From: Metellina segmentata
Lineage: Eukaryota; Arthropoda; Arachnida; Araneae; Tetragnathidae
Assembly: GCA_947359465.1 (NCBI GenBank)
Contig: OX375872.1
Span: forward strand, 14,791,018-14,855,017
Direction of reading: 5' to 3'
DNA: 64,000 nt
The first letter of the stretch is position 1. Every line of letters begins with the position of its first letter. A model generated the notes under the pieces. That model was not told where the DNA came from and searched no databases. It saw only the letters and a list, made by a program, of their open reading frames with translations. A program made the position numbers and the translations under genes. Shown piece by piece: positions 36,281-45,337 of this stretch.

Positions 36281-37839
36281 TGTATGTTATTATTGTGATG
36301 TTATTATGTAATCTATCAATAGATGGCGCCACGAAATAATTCAATAAATACAGTGATGCTGACTCACAGGTCAGTTCACACTTGGAGCTAGAGGTAGTTA
36401 GAGTGCCTATATAATAAGAGTGGCGACAAGGGACCAAATTTGGCCCAATGCACATGCGCGGCAGCCATTTTTCTACCAGAATCGGTTGCTGGGCGAATAT
36501 GTTTCTTCCATCGGTTTCCCACATTTCCTCCTCTCTCTTTCTTTTGGCGATAGTGTTTATGTCCCGTAATTTTTATGCTCACGACTTATTGAACTTGTTT
36601 TCGTGAATATTAACAAGAAAATAAATAAAGTTAAGTTTATAACTACAGTGTTAAATAAAATAAGATCTGATGTGTTGTCTCTCTCAGGCACAAGTTTTTT
36701 CTTTAAATTCTTTCCATGCTGTGTGATAGAAGTTTACGCATTAATTTTATAACATTAAATAAAAAATAGATTTGAAATGTCCTACTATTAATGGATAGTT
36801 CCTTAAAATAAAACTTTCTTTCAATCAACTGTTCAACACATGTAGTTTTTTTTAGTGTGATTAATCCTGTCCTTACATTAACCGCGAACCAGAAAAGATA
36901 CTGAACATTTTTATTTGACCTTTTTAATACATAACACAAAATTTTAACCCACTGAAATTTAATTTTAAGTTTCATCCATTTATACAAGTCAAAAGACATG
37001 TAATTTCAAAAATAATCAACACCATCAGTACACATTTGTTAAAAAATTTACCACATTTTCATATGAAAAATAGAATTAACAGATTGAAACTAAATTATGA
37101 GCAAATATTGGCCTAAACATACAAGAATAATCTCAAGATAAAAAATAGTTAACAGCATTTGTACGCATTTATATCCAAATTCACAGATAAATGTTGATGT
37201 GGTGGTTTTGTTCCGAGATTTAGCAGCAAAATAAAGATGAAAGTTTGCATCAAAAATAACACTTTTATATAAACATTTCTTTTATTCTTTTTATATAAAG
37301 CATTGCTACAATTTACTCTCTGCTTTTCTGATGATTCAATTCGGCATAGGTTATTGTAAACCTTTAATAAGGAAACAGCTAAAAAAACAACGCATTATCA
37401 AAAGTTTAAAACTTGCTAACTGCCTTTGGCGCGATGTTTACATCGCCAAAGTAGCGGGAAACAGCATGTTGTTCACACAAAAAGCTATTTACTTAAAAAG
37501 TCTTCAAATTTACACTGACAAAACACTAAAATAATTATAAATAGACATTCTAGAACACGAAATGGAACACGAATAAGCTATATTTTCTTTTTAATTTAAT
37601 GTACACACGTTTTTCTCGAACACACAAAAAGTTCCCATGTTAAGTCTACGGGAGCTGGGAAAAGACCGCTTCGGGCGGTAGAAAAGGTCTCTAAGCCAAT
37701 CAGAAAGTGTTTCCCGTATGTCGCCACTCTTATTATATAGGCACTCTAGAGGTAGTAGTATGTCTCTAATGTCAATCTAGACACATCATTGTCAATTGCC
37801 TTAATAATATCTTAGGATATTTGTAACTAGGATATTACA
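36281..37839 (+). repeat. Probable 5' LTR of a Ty3/gypsy-like element (interrupted)
   Basis: The sequence ends ATTACA, immediately followed by TGGTGTCAGAAC (37840-37851), a typical primer-binding-site motif after a 5' LTR. The left boundary near a TGT at 36281 is approximate because no 3' LTR is present for comparison. The LTR is split by the hAT-like element at 36399-37748; without it the LTR is ~210 bp. Confidence 0.5.
36399..37748. mobile_element. hAT-like non-autonomous element, 1.35 kb
   Basis: 30-bp terminal inverted repeats beginning TAGAGTGCCTATATAATAAG, identical at both ends, flanked by the perfect 8-bp duplication GAGGTAGT (36391-36398 and 37749-37756). The TAGAG terminus and 8-bp duplication point to hAT. 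No transposase frame was recognised; the small open frames inside have no family features. Confidence 0.85.
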
Positions 37840-37882
37840 TGGTGTCAGAACACCTATCCTACGCACATATTTAAAGCTGCTC

Positions 37883-38347
37883 AGTAGAGAGAAAATGCGG
37901 ATATGAGAACAGGCGGAGCGGCGGAGCTAGTTGAGTTGTTTACCTCCTGCTGGTGACGTCACATGGAGGTGAGTTGTTTATACACTATTAGTGACGTCAC
38001 ATGGAGTTGAGTTGTTTTTCATCCTGCTTCGAGTTGAGTTGAGTTGTTTGTTTTGTTTCTTGAATTCCGTGGTTTGAGAGCAACAATGAGTTGAGTTGTT
38101 TTATGGATAAAGTTTCTTGACTACTGAGTGGCAACACCCTAATTTCAAAAACACGTGTTTTAGGCTTGTTTACATTTTTGAACTTTGATTTGTTTCTACC
38201 ATTGATATGAGAGTCTAGTTGAGATGTTTGATGACTGCTTCTGATGGAAAACATTTAATCAGGAGTTGAGCTGTTTATTTATATCAAATATTTACTTTGA
38301 AAAGAAAGTTTCTTTACTGCTGAGTGGCAACAACCTTAAACCACGTG
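37883..38347 (+). repeat. Polinton left terminal inverted repeat
   Basis: Begins AGTAGAGAGAAAATGCGG. Carries several GAGTTGAGTTG-type subrepeats, two TGACGTCA palindromes (37954, 37992) and ends with a CACGTG E-box at 38342-38347. Confidence 0.92.
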
Positions 38348-38359
38348 CGCGTGACGTCA
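37954..38359. promoter_or_regulatory. CRE palindromes at the left end of the Polinton
   Basis: TGACGTCA occurs at 37954-37961, 37992-37999 and 38352-38359, the last ~300 bases upstream of the first gene. This is the consensus for CREB/ATF bZIP factors. Function is inferred only. Confidence 0.45.
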
Positions 38360-38659
38360 CAAACATGTCCGAACCTGACTTAGCCGAAGCACAGTGAATT
38401 TCTTCCGCAACTAAGAGCGGAGGAATACAAATTGCAACTTGTTTAGGGGCTTATCTTGCAAAGGGGGTGAAGGGGCAGTCTTGGCATTGGTTGAAGACAA
38501 GGTTGGAGGGATTTTCTGTGTCACGTGATTTTTGAATGCTTCCCTGATTGGTGGATTATGTGAGTGTTCCTGAGGAAGTACCTTATGCCACCATTTCAAG
38601 CACTGGCTGTAGCGTTCGTTGGTCATACGTTTTGAAGGAGTAATTTTACATTGAAAACT

Positions 38660-39664
38660 ATGAAGCGAAATTCCGTTCAGCCTATTATTATGAAGAGAGC
38701 TCGGTTTGCTGAAAAAAGTGCATTGTCTACTCTTGGAGAAGAATCAATGCCTATATCTATGCCTGATGAAGAGCCAAAATTAACTATGGATTCTCTTCCT
38801 GATACGATGTTTCATCTTGGAGACAACATGTTCCTGCTTGTTAATAAGTTCATTGGTCTAACCAGAGTGCATATTCGGAAATACACAACGGATGAGAATG
38901 AAATCTTGCAACCCACGAAAGAAGGGATTTCGCTATCTCCAAAAGTGTGGGATTCTTTCATCAGCAAAGTGAGTAAATTTTTCACCTTTGCTACTTTAGA
39001 ATCTATAAAGATTGTCGAAAGAGACCTGTGTATGTCCAAAGAAGTTGTTGGAGATATTACATTCCTCATTCTTCAAAGGTTGTTTCGCAAAAGTGACATG
39101 TCCTTTCAATTTGCATCCGATCGTGTTATGTTGTGTTGGGAGCATATCTTCAAAATTTGTGAAAACTATGAGCGTGTTGCTGAACTTATAAATAGATCCC
39201 TATTTACATACTCTCTATATTATTATGTGTGCCACGAACTTAAAAAATGTTCGACGTCCAATTCTGGAGAGGATTACAACGGTGACCCTGATAATCCAGA
39301 AGGGATACGTGAAATGAAATCAGCTTTATGTTCCCACCTTATGGAAATACTTTCAAACCATGTATTAAAAATTGTGGACTGTTTTGGATGTAAGAATCAT
39401 ATAGTGAATGACGTTGCACATACCTGTTTTGACACGAGTAAGGAAGATTTATTTTCTAACTATTTTACACTTGTTCTTTACAGTATCGATTGGCAAGATT
39501 TTGCTGTGACATTTGTACGAAAAAATAACATGTTGTTAAATTTTCAGTATTTGATAATGACAGGTGACTTTTTTGAATGTTTAAATGTAAAAGAACTCAT
39601 AGAATCTGTACGAAAAATGTATGTAAATACTAATTGCTTCTCTCCATATTTCACATCAATGTAA
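38660..39664 (+). CDS. PC4-like protein 1 (Polinton accessory gene)
   Basis: 334 residues from the ATG at 38660; the frame is open slightly further upstream but without ATG. Residues ~51-103 (FHLGDNMFLLVN, RVHIRKY, KEGISLSPKVW) match the PC4/p15 transcriptional coactivator fold, a single-stranded DNA-binding beta sheet. The N terminus is basic. The C-terminal two thirds have no known fold to me but carry a Cys/His group (DCFGCKNH, AHTCF). It is the first gene inside the left repeat, reads rightward, and is followed by an AATAAA at ~39692. A divergent relative lies at 46444-47508. Likely an early regulator or ssDNA-binding replication factor; the role is inference. Confidence 0.75.
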   Translation: MKRNSVQPIIMKRARFAEKSALSTLGEESMPISMPDEEPKLTMDSLPDTMFHLGDNMFLLVNKFIGLTRVHIRKYTTDENEILQPTKEGISLSPKVWDSFISKVSKFFTFATLESIKIVERDLCMSKEVVGDITFLILQRLFRKSDMSFQFASDRVMLCWEHIFKICENYERVAELINRSLFTYSLYYYVCHELKKCSTSNSGEDYNGDPDNPEGIREMKSALCSHLMEILSNHVLKIVDCFGCKNHIVNDVAHTCFDTSKEDLFSNYFTLVLYSIDWQDFAVTFVRKNNMLLNFQYLIMTGDFFECLNVKELIESVRKMYVNTNCFSPYFTSM

Positions 39665-39990
39665 TGTTCTTTTTACGTTTAGTGCTTATAAATAAAATAA
39701 TTTAGTTCATTCCCTGTGTGTTTTTTATTTTAAAATATTCTTTTTACTAACGTATTACTCTTCATGTATTATGTTTACCAACGTTTGATGTATTTAGTTT
39801 TCTAATTGCATTCATTATGACACAACATTTCTGAAACTATAAAGTGTGTGGTATCTAATTTTAATTATGAGATGCTGTTCTTGAAAGAGGGAGTGTATTA
39901 ATAGAGTGAGGGGTATATAAACAGTGTTTCTTACAATTTCAACAGTCATTATGAATATCAACTTTAGATTAGATCACAACCGCTGCTGCA
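39665..39990 (+). other. Intergenic region with polyadenylation signal and TATA box
   Basis: Holds AATAAA downstream of the first PC4-like gene and a TATATAAAC box at 39914-39922 before the integrase gene. No extra gene seen. Confidence 0.5.
39914..39922 (+). promoter_or_regulatory. TATA box upstream of integrase
   Basis: TATATAAAC, 77 bases before the integrase ATG. Confidence 0.5.
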
Positions 39991-41040
39991 ATGGAAGAAA
40001 TTCTGAATCAGACGTATCGGAATCCCAAGTTTCCAGGCAGCTTCGGTGGTATCAATGCTTTGCAGCGTGCTTTAAAAGGTCGCGTGAAAAGGAAGCAGAT
40101 AAAGAAATGGTTACAAACGAAGGATTCGTATACCTTACACAAGCCTTTGCTACACAAATTCCATACAAATCGAGTTATAGTAAGAGGTTTGAATCAACAG
40201 TTTCAATCTGATTTAGTAGATATGCAATCTCTCGCCATTCATAACGATGGGTATAAGTATTTACTTACATGTATTGATATTTTGTCTAAATATGCATGGG
40301 CCGTTCCTCTGAAAGATAAAAAATCTACATCTGTCATGGCAGCTTTTGAAAACATATTTTTGGAACGCGTTCCCATTTCTTTACAGACGGACGCTGGGAA
40401 AGAATTTACTAATAAACTAGTGCAAAGTTTCCTTAAAAAAAATAAAGTTCACTTCTTCTCAACACATAATTCAGTGAAAGCATCAGTTGTTGAACGCTTT
40501 AATCGTACCCTTAAAACTAAAATGTGGAAATATTTCACAGAGATGAATACGAAGAGATACATAGACGTTATAGATCAGTTGATGTATAGTTATAACCACA
40601 CCTGGCATAGTAGTATTAAGACTGAGCCTGTATTAGTAACATTACAAAATGAAAGAAAAGTATGGAATACATTATACGGGCAACAACCTGTAGTGATACA
40701 GAGCAAATCAGATTTAAAGATTAACGACACTGTTCGTGTAAGTCGGGAGAAAATGCACTTTGAAAAAGGATACGAACAAAACTGGACAAGAGAAATTTTT
40801 ACAATTGATAAAATAATACCACGGGTACCTACTGTGTATAAACTCAAAGATTTAACGGGGGAAATAATACAAGGAAGCTTTTACAAAGAGGAATTACAAA
40901 AGATTTCGAATTCAGGATTCTATCCAGTAGAAAAAGTTTTCATGAAAAGAAAGCGTCAAGGGAAAACGGAATACTTTGTGAAATTTCAGGGGTACCCTGA
41001 AAAGTTCAATGCCTGGGTTGAAGATGTCAGAATGATATAA
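39991..41040 (+). CDS. int: Polinton retroviral-type integrase with chromodomain
   Basis: 349 residues. Integrates the linear element DNA by DDE strand transfer, producing the 6-bp duplication seen here. The N terminus (MEEILNQTY, KRKQIKKWLQT) is the usual Polinton integrase lead-in. The catalytic core spans ~70-205 with Asp74 (QSDLVD), Asp134 (LQTDAGKEF) and Glu168 (VVERFNRT). A C-terminal chromodomain follows at ~310-349 (YPVEKVF, YFVKFQGYP, WVEDV), which in related elements binds modified histones and guides target choice. All catalytic residues are present and there are no breaks. The stop overlaps a TATAAATAG box for the next gene. Confidence 0.95.
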   Translation: MEEILNQTYRNPKFPGSFGGINALQRALKGRVKRKQIKKWLQTKDSYTLHKPLLHKFHTNRVIVRGLNQQFQSDLVDMQSLAIHNDGYKYLLTCIDILSKYAWAVPLKDKKSTSVMAAFENIFLERVPISLQTDAGKEFTNKLVQSFLKKNKVHFFSTHNSVKASVVERFNRTLKTKMWKYFTEMNTKRYIDVIDQLMYSYNHTWHSSIKTEPVLVTLQNERKVWNTLYGQQPVVIQSKSDLKINDTVRVSREKMHFEKGYEQNWTREIFTIDKIIPRVPTVYKLKDLTGEIIQGSFYKEELQKISNSGFYPVEKVFMKRKRQGKTEYFVKFQGYPEKFNAWVEDVRMI

Positions 41041-41044
41041 ATAG
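41036..41044 (+). promoter_or_regulatory. TATA box upstream of the penton gene
   Basis: TATAAATAG overlapping the integrase stop codon, 47 bases before the next ATG. Confidence 0.5.
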
Positions 41045-41082
41045 ATCTGTCATAGTACTTACCTTTTCATTTTCACAGTACA

Positions 41083-41835
41083 ATGTCATTCTATATCACG
41101 CTTCCCAGCGACGGTTCTATCCAGTTTTATCCTGGCAATACAATGTCGCATTTCTACACGAAACTCTCCACACGTCTAGAACTCTCAGGTGAATGGGAAG
41201 TTGGATTAGTTGAAATTATTTATCCCAGAATGTGGAATAACATTATTGACGGTGAAAATTCTTTCGAATATGATTTAGGAAACGGAGTAAAAATTAATGG
41301 AAACGTAGCGTGTGGTTTTTATGATTCCCCGAATGACATTTTAAATACATTTCCAAAGCACATAAAAGTTCAAATGAAATATAATAAACACACTAAAAAG
41401 GTGGTGGTGCAACTCACTAACGGTGCAACGCTGCGATTGTCCAAGGGATTAGCTGAAAACTTAGGTTTTGAACCTAATCAAGTGATTGGACAAAATTTTA
41501 TTCCAGGAAATGGAGGTCCAGATACAGTAATCACTGAAAGTCCTTTCGTCGCAGATCCTCATGTTGATTTACATTTGCTGTACGTTTACACTGATATCAT
41601 TCACCCTGAAATTGTTGGTGGGATCTTAGCTCCTCTTTTGCGGACTCTAACAGTGAAAGGAAGAGATGGTGATATGATTCAGGAACAGTTTGAGAGACCT
41701 CATTATTTAACAGTTTCCAGAAAAAATTTTGACTCGATTGAAATCATTATAAGGACGCACACTGGTCGTTACGTCTCATTTGAACGTGGAAAGTTGATAG
41801 TGAAGCTACATTTTCGCTTGAAACAAATCATATAA
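41083..41835 (+). CDS. Minor capsid (penton-type) single jelly-roll protein
   Basis: 250 residues, ATG at 41083. Starts MSFYITLPSDGS, then FYPGNTMSHF and EWEVGLVEIIYP, the signature of Polinton/adintovirus penton-like proteins. It is inferred to form the pentameric vertices of the icosahedral shell together with the double-jelly-roll capsid protein two genes downstream. The length matches the family (~250-ish). No signal peptide or membrane segment. Assignment is by family resemblance; no structure is visible from sequence. Confidence 0.85.
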   Translation: MSFYITLPSDGSIQFYPGNTMSHFYTKLSTRLELSGEWEVGLVEIIYPRMWNNIIDGENSFEYDLGNGVKINGNVACGFYDSPNDILNTFPKHIKVQMKYNKHTKKVVVQLTNGATLRLSKGLAENLGFEPNQVIGQNFIPGNGGPDTVITESPFVADPHVDLHLLYVYTDIIHPEIVGGILAPLLRTLTVKGRDGDMIQEQFERPHYLTVSRKNFDSIEIIIRTHTGRYVSFERGKLIVKLHFRLKQII

Positions 41836-41838
41836 AAG
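41831..41838 (+). promoter_or_regulatory. TATA box upstream of the pX-like gene
   Basis: TATAAAAG overlaps the penton gene stop, ~54 bases before the next ATG. Confidence 0.5.
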
Positions 41839-41891
41839 AGTGTTCCTTTCTGAATTGAATCCTTTTTTCATTCAAGAAAAGAAGTAACAAA

Positions 41892-42311
41892 ATGTTGGTA
41901 CCTTACACGTGTTGTACAAAAAAGTTTGAAGATTATTATGCAGGACAAATCGGAAATGGTCTGCCCTACTACAAAGGAGTTGTTTTTCAGAAAGGGTACG
42001 GAATAGGAGGATTTTTTGCAAAACTCTTTCGCAAAGCATTGCCTTTTTTGATTAGTGGTGCAAAAACAGTTGGAAAAGAAACTTTACGGACGGGAACAAT
42101 GGTTGCTAATGACGTGTTATCGGGCGCAAATTTCAAAACATCGGTTAAAACGCGTGCAAAAGAAACTGGGAAAAAATTAGCAAGAAAGGCAGTTCAGAAA
42201 GCAGATGAAATGATTGGTCACGGAAAGTTTAAAAGGAAGCGCAAACCCTCCAAACGTATCATTTCATCTAAAGTTAGGAAGGCGCAAAGACGTGATATTT
42301 TTGACTTATGA
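41892..42311 (+). CDS. Small basic virion protein (pX/pVI-like)
   Basis: 139 residues. A Gly-rich segment (~36-55: GYGIGGFFAKLFRKALPFL) could form an amphipathic, membrane-active helix. It precedes a TLRTGTMVANDVLSG-type block and a strongly basic C terminus (KFKRKRKPSKR). Proteins with this layout lie beside capsid genes in Polintons and recall adenovirus minor core proteins that condense DNA or disrupt membranes; function is inferred. Its stop is only 4 bases before the major capsid ATG. Confidence 0.7.
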   Translation: MLVPYTCCTKKFEDYYAGQIGNGLPYYKGVVFQKGYGIGGFFAKLFRKALPFLISGAKTVGKETLRTGTMVANDVLSGANFKTSVKTRAKETGKKLARKAVQKADEMIGHGKFKRKRKPSKRIISSKVRKAQRRDIFDL

Positions 42312-42315
42312 TATA

Positions 42316-43614
42316 ATGGCATTTCTACTAAAAGATTCTCCAGAATGTGTAAAATCCGAGCTAGAATTATTCTCTTTACCTCCAACACAAACTGTCATCG
42401 AGAGAGGTCAGTGGGTTGAATTTCATCCCCTAGCCAATGTTTCTGATGGAAGCCCTGTTGAATTCAATGTCTCTGGAAGCGGAGACGAATACCTCGATTT
42501 GTCACAGACTCAATTATATGTTAAAGTTAAAATTTTGAAAAGTGATGGCAAACCAATCACGGCTGAAAGTAAAGTAGGCCCTGTAAATCTCTTCCTGCAT
42601 GCTATGTTTTCGCAAGTAGATATCAGTTTAAACGAGAGACTTGTCTCCTCCAGCAATAACACATATCCATACCGAGCCATGATAGAAAAACTACTGAATC
42701 ATGGTTATGATACTAAAACTTCTCAATTGTCTTCAGAACTCTTTTTTAAAGATACCGCAGGTCGTATGAATGTGTTTGATACAGGAGATACCCACCCTAA
42801 CGATGGATTTAATCAAAGGACAGAAATGTTTAAGCTTGGTGCATCGGTGGATATGATTGGCCGTTTGCACTTGGATATGTTTCATCAAGAGAGACTCCTT
42901 TTAAATATGGTGGATGTGAAAATTAAGCTTATACGCAGTAAATCGGAATTTTGTTTGTTGGGGGACGGGGAATTTAAAGTTTCATTAGAACATGCTTCTT
43001 TGTTCGTTCGTAAAGTCAGAGTGAGTCCAGGTGTCGTTATAGGACATGCGAAAGGTTTGGAAAAAGCAGCAGCTAAATACCCCATTAACAGAGTACTCTG
43101 TAAAGCTTATTCCATTCCGGCTGGTAATATGAGCTTTGTTCAAGATAACATTTTTACAGGACAGATGCCTAACCGCATTGTGATTGCCTGTGTCGATAAC
43201 GACGCGTTCAATGGACACTATAAGAAGTCTCCCTTTGAGTTCAAACATTACAATATTAATTTTATAGGAGTCTATGTGGATGGTCAGCCCGTGCCTCATA
43301 ACCCACTCCAACCAAACTTTGAAAAAAATCAATTTGTTAGAGCATATCAAAACTTATTTACGAATGCAGAAAACAGAGGCCTATTCCTCTCAAGGTCAGA
43401 ATTTTCAAAAGGTTATTCTTTATTTTGCTTTGATTTGTCACCTGATTTGTGTGACGGTTCACATCTAAATCTTATTCGTCATAGTAATTTAAGAATAGAA
43501 ATAAAATTTGCCACACCCTTACCGCAAACAATTTCATTGTTAGTCTATGCTGAGTTTGAAAACTTGATCGAAATCAACAAAGCTCGTAATATACTTTACG
43601 ATTTTGGAAACTGA
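42316..43614 (+). CDS. Major capsid protein (double jelly-roll, hexon-type)
   Basis: 432 residues from the ATG at 42316; the same frame is open further upstream, but that stretch overlaps the pX-like gene and reads as antisense-like filler. The block WVEFHPLANVSDGSPVEF, then YLDLSQTQLYVKVKI, matches the first jelly roll of Polinton major capsid proteins. The second half (KKSPFEFKHYNIN, YSLFCFDLSPDL, ISLLVYAEFENLIEI) matches the second. Trimers of such proteins form pseudo-hexameric capsomers. No TATA box lies between pX and this gene, suggesting a shared transcript. Its TGA overlaps the protease ATG (TGATG). Confidence 0.9.
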   Translation: MAFLLKDSPECVKSELELFSLPPTQTVIERGQWVEFHPLANVSDGSPVEFNVSGSGDEYLDLSQTQLYVKVKILKSDGKPITAESKVGPVNLFLHAMFSQVDISLNERLVSSSNNTYPYRAMIEKLLNHGYDTKTSQLSSELFFKDTAGRMNVFDTGDTHPNDGFNQRTEMFKLGASVDMIGRLHLDMFHQERLLLNMVDVKIKLIRSKSEFCLLGDGEFKVSLEHASLFVRKVRVSPGVVIGHAKGLEKAAAKYPINRVLCKAYSIPAGNMSFVQDNIFTGQMPNRIVIACVDNDAFNGHYKKSPFEFKHYNINFIGVYVDGQPVPHNPLQPNFEKNQFVRAYQNLFTNAENRGLFLSRSEFSKGYSLFCFDLSPDLCDGSHLNLIRHSNLRIEIKFATPLPQTISLLVYAEFENLIEINKARNILYDFGN

Positions 43615-44078
43615 TGAATTCATCAGACATTTATAAAATCTTATCTCGTGATCCTATTTCGGTGAGATATTTTGTGGGTGTTTTCCCTTCGGATAAAATA
43701 CCAATAATTAGACAGTTTCCCTCAGCTATGGTGTTGAATACTGATAAACATGATGAAAAGGGAACTCATTGGCTTGCCGTCTACATTCCAGATAAACATA
43801 GCATTGATTTTTTTGATTCCTATGGATTATCTCCCGATTCATTTGGACAAGATATAACAAGGTTTACAAAGACTTTTCAGTACGTTCATTGGAACAAGGT
43901 TCTATTTCAAAGTTTAACATCTAACGTATGTGGGCATTATTGCATTTATTTCATTATTAAACGATGCCAAGGATTATGTATGAAATTCATTCTTACTCAA
44001 CTTAGTGTAAAGAATGATTTTAGAATGTTTCAATTTGTCAAGAAAAGATACGGTGTAACCATGGTTTTTAAAAAATAA
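43614..44078 (+). CDS. Adenain-like maturation cysteine protease
   Basis: 154 residues; the ATG overlaps the major capsid stop by one base. Ulp1/adenain-clan cysteine protease with His52 (THWLAVY), Asp68 (DFFDSYG), Gln99 (FQS, oxyanion-hole candidate) and Cys106 (NVCGHYC). Expected to process virion proteins during maturation. All catalytic positions are present and in the right order and spacing. The tight overlap suggests coordinated expression with the capsid gene. Confidence 0.92.
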   Translation: MNSSDIYKILSRDPISVRYFVGVFPSDKIPIIRQFPSAMVLNTDKHDEKGTHWLAVYIPDKHSIDFFDSYGLSPDSFGQDITRFTKTFQYVHWNKVLFQSLTSNVCGHYCIYFIIKRCQGLCMKFILTQLSVKNDFRMFQFVKKRYGVTMVFKK

Positions 44079-44133
44079 AAGTTAAATTTTCAATGATATT
44101 GTCTCTTATTGTATTATTTTTTTTATTTAAAGC

Positions 44134-44143
44134 TATAAAAGGG
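44134..44143 (+). promoter_or_regulatory. TATA box upstream of the membrane-protein gene
   Basis: TATAAAAGGG, ~60 bases before the ATG at 44204. Confidence 0.5.
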
Positions 44144-44203
44144 TTTTTTTTAGTGAAAGCACCAGTTTATGAAAAGCTTAGAATGAAGTAAGACGCACAA
44201 AAA

Positions 44204-44587
44204 ATGGCCAGCGCAACCATAAGAAATGTTTTAACAGCATTGCTTATATTTTCCTACATTGGTTTTTCTGTGTTTATTATTTGGACTTGTCTTAACTGGC
44301 CAAAACATGATTCGTACAGTTTAGCACAAAATAAAACAACGCTTGAATTGTATAAAATTTACCAAAAAATTGATTCAGTGGGATTTATTAAATGCAACGA
44401 ATTTTCCAATCTGTTCTTCAGTCACTCAGTTTGTGGGAAAACAATATGCGATTGTGTTCACAATTCTTTAAATGTATTTGAAAACCACTGCTTGGAATTT
44501 ACTCAAAATATTGTTGATTCAATCAGCGAGTGTGAACTCGTGGCACGCACAATTAAAGGTTGCACAGACATTGTCTGTAAAATATAA
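44204..44587 (+). CDS. Cys-rich single-pass membrane protein, unknown function
   Basis: 127 residues. A strong transmembrane segment at ~9-30 (VLTALLIFSYIGFSVFIIW) follows a short cytosolic-type N terminus. The remainder carries ~8 cysteines. The segment KTICDCVHNSL resembles KTVCDCVLNLL of the protein at 45338, hinting at a shared domain. The position between protease and packaging ATPase suggests a virion or assembly role, but I do not recognise a family. Confidence 0.65.
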   Translation: MASATIRNVLTALLIFSYIGFSVFIIWTCLNWPKHDSYSLAQNKTTLELYKIYQKIDSVGFIKCNEFSNLFFSHSVCGKTICDCVHNSLNVFENHCLEFTQNIVDSISECELVARTIKGCTDIVCKI

Positions 44588-44590
44588 AAG
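44583..44590 (+). promoter_or_regulatory. TATA box upstream of the ATPase gene
   Basis: TATAAAAG overlapping the previous stop codon, 34 bases before the ATPase ATG. Confidence 0.5.
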
Positions 44591-44623
44591 CCAAACTTTT
44601 TTTAACTCAACGCATATTGAAAT

Positions 44624-45235
44624 ATGGAGCTCCCTAAGCTTGTTCATCCTTCAACGTGTCTTCTCAGTGGTCCTACAGGTTCAGGAAAAACCGTTTTTGT
44701 AAAAAAGTTATTAGATCATAAAATGTTTGATCCTATGCCCACTAATATTGTTTACTGCTACGGAAGTTATCAACCTTTTTTCAAATCAATGAAAAATGTC
44801 AGTTTTGAAGAGGGTCTACCATCTAACTTGAATTCTATTCGAGATGCTTTAATTATCATAGATGATTTGATGGTAGAGTTAGCTAGTGATACTAGGCTAA
44901 GCAATCTTTTTACGAAAGGAAGTCATCACCGAAATCTTTCAGTTATCTTTATAACACAAAATTTTTTTCATCAAGGTAGGGAAATGAGAAACATTCATTT
45001 GAATTCACATTACGTTGTACTGTACAAAAATCCTAGAGATAAAAGTCAAGTAATGCATCTAGCTAGGCAAATGTTCCCTAGGAAAAACAAAGCTTTTCAA
45101 GAAATTTTTGACGATGCTACCTCAATACCATTCGGTTATTTGTTCATTGATTTGAGACCCGAGACGGCTGAACGGTTGAGGTTACGTACAGGAATATTTC
45201 CTGGTGATAAACATTTCGTGTATGAACCTCGGTAG
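44624..45235 (+). CDS. FtsK/HerA-type genome packaging ATPase
   Basis: 203 residues. Walker A GPTGSGKT at 16-23 and Walker B DALIIIDDL at ~74-82, then a Gln-bearing strand FITQNFF (~109-115), the pattern of A32-like packaging ATPases of Polintons, adintoviruses and related dsDNA viruses. It would pump element DNA into preformed capsids. Length is typical for this small-ATPase family, and no break was found. Confidence 0.92.
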   Translation: MELPKLVHPSTCLLSGPTGSGKTVFVKKLLDHKMFDPMPTNIVYCYGSYQPFFKSMKNVSFEEGLPSNLNSIRDALIIIDDLMVELASDTRLSNLFTKGSHHRNLSVIFITQNFFHQGREMRNIHLNSHYVVLYKNPRDKSQVMHLARQMFPRKNKAFQEIFDDATSIPFGYLFIDLRPETAERLRLRTGIFPGDKHFVYEPR

Positions 45236-45291
45236 GTCTTCCCAAATGATTTCATTGCTGTGCTTTATTCAAAGAGGGTGTCTACGCAACC

Positions 45292-45301
45292 TATATAAAA
45301 G
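45292..45301 (+). promoter_or_regulatory. TATA box upstream of the 45338 gene
   Basis: TATATAAAAG, ~37 bases before the ATG. Confidence 0.5.
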
Positions 45302-45337
45302 AAAGCTGGCAATCATGTGAAATCACTTAGATCCAGA

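Noticed and set aside
36219..36582. Frames on the - strand across the gypsy LTR and hAT end
   Set aside because: They cross the element junction, so they cannot be one ancestral gene.
36703..37534. Open frames inside the 1.35-kb hAT-like element as a transposase
   Set aside because: Neither frame shows DDE, zinc-finger or dimerisation-domain features; composition is AT-driven.
37997..38254. 85-codon frame in the left terminal repeat, repeated exactly at 52757-53014
   Set aside because: It is duplicated only because it lies in the inverted repeats, and its Gln/Ser/Asn-rich composition comes from the GAGTTG subrepeats. No family features.
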